DNA of 55,000 bases from Prorocentrum cordatum (lineage: Eukaryota; Sar; Dinophyceae; Prorocentrales; Prorocentraceae): positions 67,501 to 122,500 of the forward strand of contig CAUYUJ010016157.1 of assembly GCA_963575745.1 (NCBI GenBank), in the 5' to 3' direction. The notes beneath the pieces were generated by a model, which saw only the letters and a program-made list of their open reading frames with translations, searched no databases and was not told where the DNA came from. A program made the position numbers and the translations under genes. This document shows, one piece after another, positions 1 to 9,984 of this stretch (its first letter is position 1; the number at the start of each line of letters is the position of its first letter).

Positions 1-634
1 CCACGTCGATGTTTCCCCCAACATGCCAGTCCCCTTGTTTATCATTGCCTCTCAGGTAGGTGCCACGGAATCTGGCCGTCCGAAACTCCTGTGGTGATGC
101 AAGTTGTCGTTCGCGAAGGAAAGCACCGCAGCAAGCATGGCTGCACGAGTGACAGCCAAGTTGGGCTCGTCGGGGGGCCCTCGATGATCCGTCGCAAGCG
201 TTGTAGGAATTGCTCTAGCCTTGACCACCAGAAAGAGTTTCGAGCACCAGAAGAAAAGATCTGAACTGGAGGGTTTTCATGTGTCGGGCCCTGGGAGGCG
301 ATACTCGTTCGACACCGTTTCGATACCGTTTAGGGTGTTCGAAATTATTTCTGGGATGTGGTCCTCAAGTGCGATGGGAGTAACACAATGCAAGGGCCTG
401 GCATACCCGACCGCAGCAGGCGCGGTGGCGGCGGACATTTAAAATCTGTGAGTCCACGCAGCGTGCGTACTCAGGAATTTGCCTGAGAAGTGTGCCTAAG
501 CGGGCTGCAGTCTGACCCCTGGACGGGCTGGCCGCAAAAGCATCGTTCCCGGGCCGCGCCGCAGCAGCGTTGCTTTCTCATCTTTCCCTTTGCCCCAGGT
601 GAGGCGAGCTGTCGATGGTTGAGCCCGCAGAGCT
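1..634. other. Gene-free stretch at the left edge
   Basis: I see no convincing gene here. Overlapping short frames on both strands have no recognisable motif. The only structure is the dispersed repeat L at about 215-400, described separately. Confidence 0.5.
215..400 (+). repeat. Dispersed repeat family L, copy 1
   Basis: This stretch resembles 14612-14790. Both contain 'CTTGA(C/T)CACCAGAAAGA', 'GAGGGTTTTC', 'GGGCCCTGGGAG' and 'CCTCAAGTGCGATGGG' in the same order. No coding potential is shared, so it is a non-coding dispersed repeat of unknown class. I found no clear terminal inverted repeat. Confidence 0.6.
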
Positions 635-635
635 T

Positions 636-760
636 GGCATCGCTCGGACTTGTGCATTTTTTCTCGGCGACAGCCATCGAGGAGCATCCTTGATCATTTG
701 GCGAAAAAAAACACGCACGAAATCGAAAAATACACGAGGAATGGACGTCCGAGCGATGGC
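636..760. mobile_element. Inverted-repeat element, family D, copy 1
   Basis: This is a short non-autonomous element of about 125 bp. Its ends are inverted copies: GGCATCGCTCGGACTTGTG at the left, and ATGGACGTCCGAGCGATGGC at the right, whose reverse complement is GCCATCGCTCGGACGTCCAT. The interior carries 'GAGGAGCATCCTTGATCAT'. Related copies lie at 41816-41946 and 42136-42262. It has no coding capacity, and the superfamily is unknown. Confidence 0.75.
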
Positions 761-1730
761 GAGAGAGCGGGAGTCACGGCGGGCTCCCAGCGGGAAGCTT
801 GCACGCAGAGTTTGCAATCAGTGGGCGTCAGGGCTGCTTCGGCGAGGGTCAACGACCAGTCGTTGCAGCGTTGCTTGAGAGCGTATTTGGCGCCCCTTGG
901 AGGACGAGGCGGGCTCGGAGGCCAGCTCAGGCCTTTTTGAGGTCCATGGGCCGCGACGTGCGTGAGGGGTGTGTGTGTGCCGAATTGAGGCTCCAGGGAG
1001 CCGTGTAGGGGGGGGAGGAAAGGCAACTCACTCGCTTTTTGTGTCCCCAGGCATTTGCTTTCCTCACCCCCCTCCTCCTTTTCCTCCTGGTCCTCCTCCT
1101 CCTGCTGCTCCTCCTCCTCCTACTCCTCCTCTTGATCTTCTTAGCCAGCGCAGCGTTTCACCCTCCATCTCGCGTCTCTGCTTGAGACTGTGCTCCTGCC
1201 TACGCGCCAGACGGCGTATGGCTCATGAGTGAATGAGAGGAGCCTCAAGGCCCAAGTCGCTATTGGTTTTCTCTGCTTGCCCCAGGAGCCTGGGAGCGCA
1301 GGTTACTTGCATTCTTACGTGTGGCAACAGAGCGTGGGGCACGGAATGCGTAAGGGTTGTCCAGAGGTGGGCCCATCGTGGCCTTCGATGCGCAGGCCAC
1401 TCGTACTTTCACACGTCCCAGTGGAATGCGCGCCGGAATTGCAGTGCCGTAGCCATGAAGGCGCTGGTCACTCGTATTTCTGCGCGTCCCAGAATAGTGT
1501 CAGGCAGGAGCTGCGTGAGAGGTGCGCCAACACGACTCTTTCTCAGCCCTAACTTCGGGTCTCACTTGTGCTTTCACGTGTCCCAGGAGCTGTCACGCGC
1601 GTTGGCCTAGCGCTGGTAGCACGTTTCACTCGTGCCCTTGCGTGTGCCCAGGAAGGTTGTACGGAGTCGGCCGGCGGTATGCGCGAAGCCTGTCCCAGCA
1701 TGCATGTATGCCTGCATCTCGCTTTCCTCC
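761..1730. repeat. Gene-free stretch with degenerate tandem motif
   Basis: No gene recognised. A (TCC)n-like tract covers about 1066-1130. From about 1300 to 1640 a degenerate unit recurs at intervals of roughly 65-95 bp, with the core 'CTCGTnCTTnCnCGTGTCCCAG' near 1401, 1469, 1563 and 1626. It looks like an old tandem array, not a coding region. Confidence 0.4.
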
Positions 1731-1912
1731 ATCATCCTCCATACAGTGCCGTTTTTAATACATGCTCAGCGTGCGGATCATGTATTAAAATGCTGGGATT
1801 TAGTATTAAAACAATGATGATATCATGCATACATGTATTATTATTACATTTACCGTGTATTCAACATCCTATGATTTTAAAACTCCAATGTATCAAAACT
1901 TGCCCTGTATCA
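1731..1912. other. AT-rich island
   Basis: The composition changes abruptly from GC-rich flanks to an AT-rich block with repeated 'TATTAAAA' and 'ATACATGTATTATTATT' motifs. No open frame or RNA gene is recognisable. It could be the remains of a different insertion. Confidence 0.4.
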
Positions 1913-1930
1913 TCATCTCGTCTCGACGGC

Positions 1931-2274
1931 TACAGTCAATCCGCCTAGTGAGGATGAGCTGCCTTCCAAGCTTGCCCTTGCATCCCTCCCCGTCGGCCCA
2001 TCCTTAGCAACTTCGCTGGCCGAGCCCGGCGGATCGACATGGCCTTCCAATCGGGGGTGGACAGAACCCCCAACAGTGACACGTCGATTAGTGAATTGTC
2101 CGTTTTTGGTTCTCGAGAGGGCGCCGTGGCCGTTATTTCCAGGCTTGCGCCCGCCAGGTTTGGGCCACACAAGTCGTTTTCACTAAACCACGTTTTACTA
2201 AAGGGGGCCTGTCCATCCCCGATCCAAGTCCTTCGCATCCTTATCATGAGTCCTTACTATACGGGCTGAGTGTA
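1931..2274. mobile_element. Inverted-repeat element, family I, copy 1 (interrupted)
   Basis: The ends are TACAGTCAATCCG at the left and CGGGCTGAGTGTA at the right. The uninterrupted relative is copy 2 at 2457-2631. The extra length of copy 1 is accounted for by a family H element at 2051-2222. Outside that insertion the two copies align, for example at 'CTTGCATCC', 'CGCTGGCCG' and 'CGACATGGCCTTCCAA'. Confidence 0.8.
2051..2222. mobile_element. Inverted-repeat element, family H, copy 1 (nested in I)
   Basis: The ends are inverted: TCGGGGGTGGACAG at the left and CTGTCCATCCCCGA at the right. It sits between two TCCAA pentamers (2046-2050 and 2223-2227). The related family I copy at 2457-2631 has a single TCCAA at the same point, so this is a 5-bp target-site duplication. 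A second copy is at 15419-15590 and shares the interior 'TTCTCGAGAGGGCGCCGTGG'. Confidence 0.85.
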
Positions 2275-2456
2275 ATACGGAGAGGGCCCGCAAGGGGGCC
2301 CGCCGAATTCATGTGCTTCGCTCGTGTCGCGGGCCCGTATTGCATTATCGTTGTCTCTTGCTTGTGGCCGCGCGGGGATCTGCAAGGTGTTAGTAGTTTG
2401 TGGTCATGTCCACAGGTCGTCGTATGAAACTTACGCTGGTGGACCCAGTCGCTTGG

Positions 2457-2631
2457 TACAGTCAACCCGCACAGTAAGGATCAGCGACTTTCCAAGGTTA
2501 CCCTTGCATCCTTCCCCTTCGGCCGATCCTTGGCCACTTTCGCTGGCCGTGCCCCGCTCGCAGCGTGTCGACATGGCCTTCCAAGGCCCTTGCATCTTTA
2601 TCGTGCGTCCTTGTTCTACGGGTTGACTGTA
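2457..2631. mobile_element. Inverted-repeat element, family I, copy 2 (intact)
   Basis: This 175-bp element has perfect 13-bp terminal inverted repeats, TACAGTCAACCCG and CGGGTTGACTGTA. It is the uninterrupted form of 1931-2274 and gives the empty-site reference for the nested family H insertion. Confidence 0.85.
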
Positions 2632-2689
2632 GGTCCAGAGCCACGCGCAGGCCTTCTGTCTATCCCGCCGCCATACCTGGATTGTTGCT

Positions 2690-3240
2690 CAGAGTTTTCT
2701 GGTACGAATGTGGGGGTCTCTCGGGGTTCCTTTCGGGGGCCTCTTGGAGGGATCTTGGGTGCCTCTCGGGAGCCTTCAGGGAAGCTTATTGGGGGCCTCT
2801 CTGGGCCTTTTTCGGGCCTCCTGGGTGGGGGCCTCTTGGATGTGTCTTGGGGCCTCTTGGGAGTCTCTTGGGGGCTTGCTGGCGGTCCCGCGGGTCGTCT
2901 TGGGACGGAGGGGTAGAATTTGATGTTCATATTCCTTACTTGGGCCTCTCGTAGAGCCCTCTTAGACCGTCTTGGGAGATTATTCGGCCGTCCTGGAGCC
3001 CTCTTGAGCCTTCTTGTGGCGATCTTGCGGGCCTCTTGGGCCGTCTTGGGGTATTATTGAAGGTATTTTGGTAAGTATGTACGGCCTTTGAGCCGTCTTG
3101 AGCCAATGGACCTTTTGAGCAGCTTGAGAATCGTTGAGAGACCTTCCTCGAAATCAGGGGCCCCTCACAAGTCGTGGGCGTCCTCACATGGAGCGCTCTT
3201 GGGGGCCTCCTCGGGCTGCTTGAGACGATTTGGGGTTGTC
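2690..3240. repeat. Degenerate GGGCCTCTTGG minisatellite
   Basis: Short units close to GGGCCTCTTGGGAG and CCGTCTTGGG repeat irregularly across this stretch. Frames on both strands translate to Gly/Leu- or Pro-rich shadows of the repeat. The same motif in reverse orientation dominates 4940-5270 and 5580-5875, and returns at 21400-21530. Confidence 0.65.
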
Positions 3241-3254
3241 TTGGAGCGCTATTG

Positions 3255-3413
3255 GTAAGTCGGGCCTGTCCCTCTACAGGGGGAACATCCAGACATAGTC
3301 CAACTATAATCTGGGACGATTGTTTGACCATTTTGTAAAATGGTTGGATACTTCTTTGACTTTATTATCTTTCGTTCAAAATCTGCCTGTACAGGGACAT
3401 GCCCGCGACCTGA
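3255..3413. mobile_element. Family A element, copy 1
   Basis: The left end is GTAAGTCGGGCCTGTCCCTC and the right end reads ...CTGTACAGGGACATGCCCGCGACCTGA. The flanks carry an 8-bp duplication with one mismatch: CGCTATTG (3247-3254) and CGCTATCG (3414-3421). The left end starts with a good splice-donor sequence, GTAAGT. It is non-autonomous. Confidence 0.85.
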
Positions 3414-3880
3414 CGCTATCGAGCTTTCTTGGCACCCTCTTAGGCTGGTTCCTGGAGCGCCCTGCGTCGCCTGGAGTGCCCCTGGGGGGCCCTGAAGACC
3501 GCGCATCCGACCCACGGCTTCGGGGACCTCCGCGGGCTGCCGATCGCCAGGGGGCCCCCAGGGCCGCCCCGCGCGCGCGCACCACAACTATCTGGGAGTT
3601 CGCATCGGGGGATGTTTGCACGCCTCTGGCACGTTGGGCGTGCGGCTTCTCGACCGTTGCGTTGTGGTCTGATATGTTCCGGGAGGGGGGAAAACACACA
3701 GACACAATTATTCGTCTATTCCCTTCAAAATATGAGAATATATGGGAAGTGGTGGGGGGGATACGGAAACCTAGAGAACATGGGAAACTATGGGGAAACA
3801 TTGGATCTGTGTATATTTATTTGTGTGTGCGCCTGGCCCCCCTTCAATGTTGCAGCTCCGCTTTCTCATCACCCCAACCC
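3414..3880. other. Gene-free stretch
   Basis: Open frames exist on both strands but contain no recognisable domain, and they continue into the pyrimidine tract downstream. I see no gene, RNA or clear repeat. Confidence 0.4.
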
Positions 3881-3884
3881 TCCC

Positions 3885-4475
3885 GTTCTCCTCTTCCTCC
3901 TCCTCCTCCTCCACCTCCACCTCCACCTCTTCTTCCTCCTCCTTCTCCTCCTCCTCCTCCTCCTCCTCCTCTTCCTCCGCCTCCTCCTCCTCCTCCTTCC
4001 TCCTCCTCCTCCTCCACCTCCACCTCCTCCTCCTCCTCCTCCTGTTCCGCCCGTTCTCATAACTACTCCTGGGTGACATGCTCCGCCTCCGCCTCCGCCC
4101 GTCCAGCTACGTGTCCCCTCTCCCTGTGCTCGGCCTTTTCTCGCCTCCGAGGTCTGGCGGCGTACCGTCGAACACATGGCAGCGCTCCCGTGCGCAGCCC
4201 AGCCTCCGCAAGCCGATTGCATCCCAAAGCAATCGGTTTGCGCCGTTCCTCATCAAAGTCTGGCCATCTCTCACTGTCTCTCTATCTCTCTGCGTCTCTC
4301 TATCATTATCCCTCTCTCTCTCTCTCTCTCCCGTTTGTATGTGTTTCTCTCTCTCTCTCTCTCTTGTTGTTCTCTCTCTCTCTCTCTCCCGCCTCCGTTC
4401 TCTCCATCTCGTTCCCTCTCTCGCTCTGTCGATGTCTTTATTCGTCTCTCGCTCTCTCTTTCCCTCTCTCTCACA
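3885..4475. repeat. (TCC)n then (CT)n microsatellites
   Basis: A (TCC)n-rich tract covers about 3890-4050. A (CT)n-rich tract covers about 4260-4475 and ends in ATATATA. All six frames over this region are poly-Pro, Ser, Leu, Glu or Arg shadows. Confidence 0.9.
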
Positions 4476-4675
4476 CACTATATATACATAGATATAGATA
4501 TATACACGCCCCCCCCCACTGAGCGTCCCACATCTCCGGAATATCTGAGAGCAATCCCCTGGCACCGCGCACCGAGGCCTCCCAGGGAGGGCCCCAAAAC
4601 GCCCCAGGACGTCCCAAGACGCCCCCAAAGGTGCTCCCAGAACGCGAAAAGGACGGCCAAAGACGCTCCCAAGCA

Positions 4676-4838
4676 TTAAGTCGGGCGTGTCCCTCTACAG
4701 GAGGAATATTCAACATTATTGAAAACATAGTCAGAAGATGATTGTTTGACTATGTTGAAGTTTGGTTTGATTATTTTTCGATTTTTTATATACATTTTTC
4801 GTCCAAAATCCGCCTGTACGGGGACACGCCCGACCTGA
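4676..4838. mobile_element. Family A element, copy 2
   Basis: The ends are TTAAGTCGGGCGTGTCCCTC and GGGACACGCCCGACCTGA. A perfect 8-bp target-site duplication, CCCAAGCA, lies at 4668-4675 and 4839-4846. The element is 163 bp long and has no coding capacity. Confidence 0.92.
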
Positions 4839-4849
4839 CCCAAGCAGCC

Positions 4850-6200
4850 CAAGACATGCTTCCGACGGCTCTCCAGGGTCCCAGAATGGCTTCCAAGGGG
4901 CTTGTTTTCATATGTTTTTAGCCTTCTCGCAGTTTCGATCTTTCAACGCTCCAAGACGGACGAGAACTCTCCCAAGACCGCCCCAAGACCGCCCAAGAGC
5001 CGCCAAGACGGCTCCAAGACGGGCCAAGAAGGCCCCAAGACGGCCCAAGAGCGTCACGAGGCAGCCCAAGAGAGCCCCAAGATGGCCCGAAAAGCCGCCC
5101 AACAGGGGGAACGCAAATCGACAATCCCTGCTTTCCGCTCAAAGAGGCCCCCAGGAGGCCCCAAGAGTCCCCCAAAGAGTTTGAAGGGGGCCCCAAGAGC
5201 CCCGAAGAGGCCCAGAAGTGGCCCCAGGAGGCCCCAAACGGCGGCTTCCAAATTTCCTCCCACGAGCTCCTTGCACGCCTCTTAGGCTCCCCCCGATTCC
5301 TGCGCACTTCATGTTAGGAGACCCCACTTGAAAAACAAGGAAATCCAGCGATTTGTTTTTCAAGTTCATCCCGAGCCCCATCAAGACTTTGTGATCACAT
5401 TGCACCAATTTTTCTGGAATGCTGTTGAACTCTCTGACGCTGTCTCGGCACTCTTTCGGGTCGTCGTCGTGTCCTCTTGGCTGCACCTGAATGCACCGTA
5501 AAAATCAAGATCCCATTAGTTCACCTATCCAGCCTAGCTGGAACGTCTGCGCGCGCGCGCCAAGAAAGAGACAACAGAGGGTACCTCCCAAAGCCTCACG
5601 AGCGCTTTGCCCCAAGGTGGCCCCAAGGTTCTCCCAGAGGTTCTCGAGGCGCCCCCCAGATGCCTGCGGAGAGGCTCCCGGAGGACACCCGGGAAAGGTT
5701 TGCGCTGTGCTTCAATATGGCCCAAGGTTCTCGCAAAGGCTCTCGAGGCGCCCCCGAGATGCCTTTAGAGACTCTGGGGAGGCTCCCAGGAGGCACCAAG
5801 AGCTTCCCAAGAGGCCCCGAAAGACTCCCAAGACGCCGCCAAAAGGCCCCCAGAGGCGTCCCAACAGTCCACGGCCTGTATTCAAGAAGCTTATGACCCA
5901 CGGCCCAGGCATGGCAGTTTGAAGAAAATGACGAATTTCCAAGAATCCCTTTTTTTCTTTATATTTAACCCCCGTCATTTTTGCACAACAGACCATGCTT
6001 GAGGCCCCCGTCACCACCCAAGAAAGATCCCGGGAAGCCTTCGAGGGTCCCTAAATCATCGAACACCGAAAGGGAATTGATGATTCTGTGGTTTGCGCAT
6101 TTCCTTTTCTATAGGCTTCCGAGGCTTGCGCAGTGACTCCGAGAAGGTCGTTCGATGCACAAGACACTTCAACAATCGAGATCTCATGCGTTAGCTTGTC
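4850..6200. repeat. Gene-free stretch with CCCCAAGA minisatellite
   Basis: Degenerate units near CCCCAAGACGGC and CCCAAGAGGC repeat at about 4940-5270 and 5580-5875. They are the reverse complement of the 2690-3240 motif. The pieces between (5280-5570 and 5880-6200) show no gene, RNA or repeat that I recognise. Confidence 0.6.
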
Positions 6201-6204
6201 GAGC

Positions 6205-6430
6205 CTGGTTCGTATACGTATATATATATATGTGTGAATATGTATATGTTATGTATATGTATATGAACATGTATATGTAGATATAGATGTGTATGGGAAT
6301 GTATATGTATATGGATATGGATATGGATGTGTCTGTGCATGTGTATGTGTATGTGTATATGTTTGTTTGTATGTATGTATTTGTGTATGTATGTATATAA
6401 ATCTATGTATATATACCGATAAATATATAC
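6205..6430. repeat. (TATATG/TATGTG)n microsatellite
   Basis: An alternating TATATG/TGTATG tract ends at the first base of the tyrosine-recombinase element. Similar tracts occur at 14385-14430 and 17490-17590. Confidence 0.85.
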
Positions 6431-6505
6431 ATATATTGCAACAATCATTGGTGTCTCTTTGCAGCGCGTCTCGTGGCCAGGTCTGTTGCGATCCATTGCT
6501 CATAG
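6431..6505 (+). repeat. Split direct repeat A1 (left end)
   Basis: This is a direct repeat of 14006-14080. Both begin ATATATTGCAACAATCATTG and continue through 'GTCTCTT(T/C)GCAGCG' and 'TCGTGGCC(A/G)GGTCTGTTG'. Similarity fades after about 6505. Confidence 0.85.
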
Positions 6506-6975
6506 ATGCTCAACTCGTTTCTGCTGAGAGTGGTCAACAACACATGCTCGAGTGGTTCCTCCCGTGTACTTCGGCCGCCCACTTCGCATACAGTGTGACT
6601 AGAGACGCAGTTGCTCCCACCAGGTGCGAGTGCAACTGTCCCGCAGCTCCAGCAGCGGCGGAGATCTGCGAGCCCCTGTTCGAGATCGTCCGAGAGGCCG
6701 TGGGACGTCCTGTGGTGTGCCCTGCCGCGCCGGCCTGTTCGTGCCCCGCGACAGTTCCCTGCCCAGACTGCGCACGTGGGGACGCACCTCGTGAGGGCCC
6801 GCCTTCAAGCGGGCGGACGCTGTCCTTGGAGATCTCGGTCAGTTTGGTTCTTGTCTTGCTCGTCTTGGGCTTCCTGTTCGGGAAGCTCGGTGGCCGCGGG
6901 AGGACAGTGCGGTCTTCAGGTGCTGCGGCCTTGCAGGGCCCAGCGACTCGTGAAAGGTCTGCAACATGGCGGTGA
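6475..6975 (+). pseudogene. Cys-rich single-pass membrane ORF of the retroelement
   Basis: One open plus-strand frame (in phase with 6289) runs from inside repeat A1 to a TGA at 6973-6975. Its middle has closely spaced cysteines (CECNCP, then CPAAPACSCPATVPCPDC) at about 6627-6770. A strongly hydrophobic segment follows at about 6835-6890 (LEISVSLVLVLLVLGFLFG), which is long enough for one membrane helix. The last ten bases overlap the ATG of the Gag-like frame at 6966. I see no ATG near the start that clearly begins the protein, so the N-terminus is uncertain. The function is unknown; a membrane or envelope-like role is only a guess. Confidence 0.5.
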
Positions 6976-8000
6976 TCAATCCGACTTCAGACGTGGATGA
7001 GCTGCAGGTCTTAGTCTACTATGATCATGATGCGGCTGGGCTTCATTACCACCGCCGTATCCTTTTCATGTGAGTTGCGCCTGGGCAGTTGATTACCGGG
7101 ACTCCTGACGGCAACGTCTACGAGGAGGACTTCAACGGTGTAGGGGCGAGGCCTTCGACTCGGAATGGAGCCTTCCCTGCTGACCTCGCTGGGACGCAGC
7201 ACGTTTTCCGCGGACCTCAGCGGGCCGCGGCGCAGATCGCCAGGATGAGGGAGCAGGCGCGCGGGATTGCAGAAGTTCCCGGAGTCGCTTTTCCTGGAGC
7301 TGATGTGGGACTGGTGGGCCCGAGCTGGCGGATCGCAGGCCCCTAGTCGGAGGCGTCCGACCAGGTGATCACGGCGGCTGAGCTCATGGACTCCACCGAG
7401 GGTCGCGACGACGGCACGAAGGTTCAGAGGCTGGTGCTCATCAGTGGAGTCACTCAGTTAATTGAGCTCACGAAGGATGATAATCATGACGTGTGGATTG
7501 CCCGTAAGCGTCCTGGACTTCCTGGTGGGGCCTCGGGTGACCTTCGGCTTCTTGGGCACCACATCAACTCGGCGCAGAAGAGGGTGCTGCCCCTCGCCCG
7601 AGCGATGGAGCCCATCACGCCGGAGTCGTTCAGTGATTGGCCTCACCCTTGGCCAAAAGTTACACAAGAGTGCCTCCAGTCGGTCCTCGAGAACGGCGGT
7701 GATCCCCAGGTGTGGCTGAATGCGTTCATGAGGAAGTCCAGAGTCAGCGAGGACTCGTCGGTCTCCCATGAGCTTGGGAACCTCGCCCAGATCGTGCGCC
7801 CTGCTGTCAGTTATGATCAGGTGGGCCCCGCAAGTACGGCTTCCATCGAGCAGGCGGCGCGGTGGACTCATGAGATCCAACGGGTGATCAGGAGGAACCC
7901 GAAGCACCCCGACTTCACAGGACTCGACATCGGCACGAACGGTCGCAGCTGTTCTTTCTTTGGAGACGAAAGGGGGCGCGCGCCGAAATTCATGTCTTGA
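6966..8000 (+). pseudogene. Gag-like ORF, N-terminal and middle part
   Basis: A single frame starts at ATG 6966 (MAVINPTSDVDELQVL) and stays in register to the TGA at 7998-8000. It is broken only by in-frame stops: TGA at 7071-7073 and TAG at 7344-7346. The 7365-7960 part (motifs ITPESFSDWPHPWP, YDQVGPAS, RNPKHPDFTG) lies where Gag-like proteins sit in such elements. I recognise the pattern from dinoflagellate retroelement proteins but cannot assign a fold. The frame ends where the hairpin insertion begins. A plausible continuation (RKWREEQ) reappears near 9090-9180. Confidence 0.55.
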
Positions 8001-9020
8001 TGGTTTCAGCGCGCAGGCGCGCCCTGCCGCGCGGTGGTTCCCCGGCGCATTCTAGAGCGCGCTGGCGCGCAATGCGGGGCATTCACTGTGCGCGTGGCGC
8101 GTGGTATCGCGTGCCAATCACGCGTTGTTCGAGCTTCTTCGCATGCGCTTTCTGGCCAGGCCCTTCGAGGGCCCTCTCAGGGCCCGCCGAGTGCCGAAAG
8201 CTCCCGGCAGCCATTGTCGACAGTGGGCAACAGCAATGCCGTCGAAAGAGCCGACGAAAGGGCCGCCGAAAGGGCCGCCGAAAGTGGCGTCGACAGGGCC
8301 GCCGAAATTGCCGCCGCAAGTGGCCGCCGAAATCGCCGCCGAAATTGCCGCCGAGATCGCAGCCGAATTTCCTGTTTGCGCCGCCGAAATGATGCCGACA
8401 TTGACCTTGGCCGTGACTCATTGCCTGTGTCCGCGGCGCCATCGCGATTCATATCGCAATGCTTTCGCCCGGGACAGAGCGATGAAAATATCGGCAATTG
8501 AATTTCGGAAGCGATTTCGGCGGCAGAATTTCGGCGGTTTTTTTTTGGGCGGAGTCCGCAATTTTTTCGGCGGCGATTTCGGCGGCAATTTCGGCGGCAA
8601 TGTTGGCGGCGTTTTCGGCGGCGATGTCGGCGGCGATTTCGCCGACGATTTCAACGGCCCCTCCGGCGGCCCCGCTGGCGTCCCGTTCAACGGCAATTTC
8701 GGCGGTTTTGCTTTTGACAGCTGTCGACGAATGCTGTTGGGCGCGCGCAGCACTCGGCCGCGGCAAATAGTCGATGCGCAGCGACGCAGGCTGGCGCGCC
8801 CTCAGCGCGATTATAATTGCAACAGGTGTTCTCTTGTGGTCTTGGCGGTGATGATGGCGACGGCCGCGGCGATGTTTGTTTCAAAATGGGTGCTCGTCGA
8901 GGGGCGTTGCAGGCGGGCCTGCGCGCCCAGCGTTGAATGCTTCCGAACGACAGAAAATGACCGCGCGACTCCTTTTGAAGTCGGCTGCTATTTTGGGGGC
9001 CATGGTGACTCCAAAGTGTG
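8000..9020. mobile_element. Hairpin element inserted in the Gag-like ORF
   Basis: The stretch is built around a long imperfect inverted repeat. The left arm at about 8185-8390 is rich in GCCGCCGAAAT. The right arm at about 8510-8760 is rich in its complement, ATTTCGGCGGC. The similarity reaches beyond the simple motif: 'CCGAGTGC...TTGTCGACAG' on the left matches the reverse complement of 'CTGTCGACGAA...GCACTCGGCCG' on the right. It has no protein-coding signature; long Ala- or Arg-rich frames are shadows of the repeat. Outer boundaries are uncertain and no target-site duplication was found. Confidence 0.6.
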
Positions 9021-9350
9021 GCTTTCGGTGAGATCGGGCCTTGCGAACAGATATGGGGCGCCCGCCTGCGCGACATCAGCAGCTGGCTCAGCGCTATGGA
9101 GAAGGAGGGGGCGAAGGCCATGGGGGCGCAGCGGAAGTGGCGAGAGGAGCAGGTGGCGGAGCGACGCCGCACGTCAGACAGGGGTGCACCTTCGCACCCG
9201 GAGGCGAAGGCCAAGTCCAAACCCTCTCCTGCGGCGCGGCAGGAGGGGCAGGGATGGCGCCTCCGAAGCAGCCGGGAGGCGCGCGAGAGACACTCCCTTG
9301 CCCCGCCTCTCGAGTATTAAGTGGGGAGCTTTTGATTAGAGGAGGCGCGC
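9018..9350 (+). pseudogene. Probable Gag-like ORF, C-terminal part
   Basis: One plus-strand frame reads SSWLSAMEKEGAKAMG, then AQRKWREEQVAERRR, a charged helical stretch. Such basic-acidic 'RK-REE' tails follow the Gag-like core in related dinoflagellate elements as I remember them. The frame stops at 9318-9320. Recognition is weak and rests mainly on position. Confidence 0.35.
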
Positions 9351-9935
9351 CCAATCATGGAGATCCGTTCCCGCTGCCGGTTCCGCGCGTGAATCAGAAT
9401 CAGCTTGGTGATCGCGGGCTCCTCCCCATCGACGCGCACTTGGACTCGCTGCTCGACGCGGCAATCAGCATCGGGTCGCTGAAGTGCTGCGCAGCCTGAA
9501 CACTCTGGCTGCTTCGACGGCGTCTTCGATTCGTTCGGGGGGCGCCTGGTTTGGGACTTCACCCTCGTCGGCATTCTCATCTACCCAGGCGGCTGTCATG
9601 ACCCGCGCGAAGGACGCGATGAGCAGCTGCGGGCCCATGCCGGCGGGGATGACAGCGCGCGAGGCCTTCTGGGGGCCTCTGAAGGCGAATGACCTGCATT
9701 GCGCTTGCGAGAAGAACCCCGCCCCGCACCAGCCTGATCTTCTGAAGGTCGCGAAGGGCAGCGCGGCGCCAAAAACCCGCCGTCGACTTGCTGCCGCCTG
9801 AGGAGGCGGCGTGTTTGATCAATCCTGAGCGGTACCTCGTCCGCTCGCAGACAGATGTTGATGCCTGGAACGAGGAGCGCCCCACATGCAGTTCGCACTG
9901 GGACCCTAGTCTTCGACTGGATCGACGAGCTCGTC

Positions 9936-9984
<49 letters not shown>

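Noticed and set aside
3097-3109. SL-like CTTGAGCCAATGG (minus-strand CCATTGGCTCAAG)
   Set aside because: It lacks two T of the leader, and it lies in a minisatellite whose units (CCGTCTTGAGCC...) generate it by chance.
3320-4522. A 400-codon plus-strand frame, and similar long frames at 16521-17594, 22146-24084 and 31641-32651
   Set aside because: They run through (TCC)n or (GGA)n tracts, where stops are rare in every frame. The products are poly-Pro, Ser, Leu, Glu or Arg on both strands.
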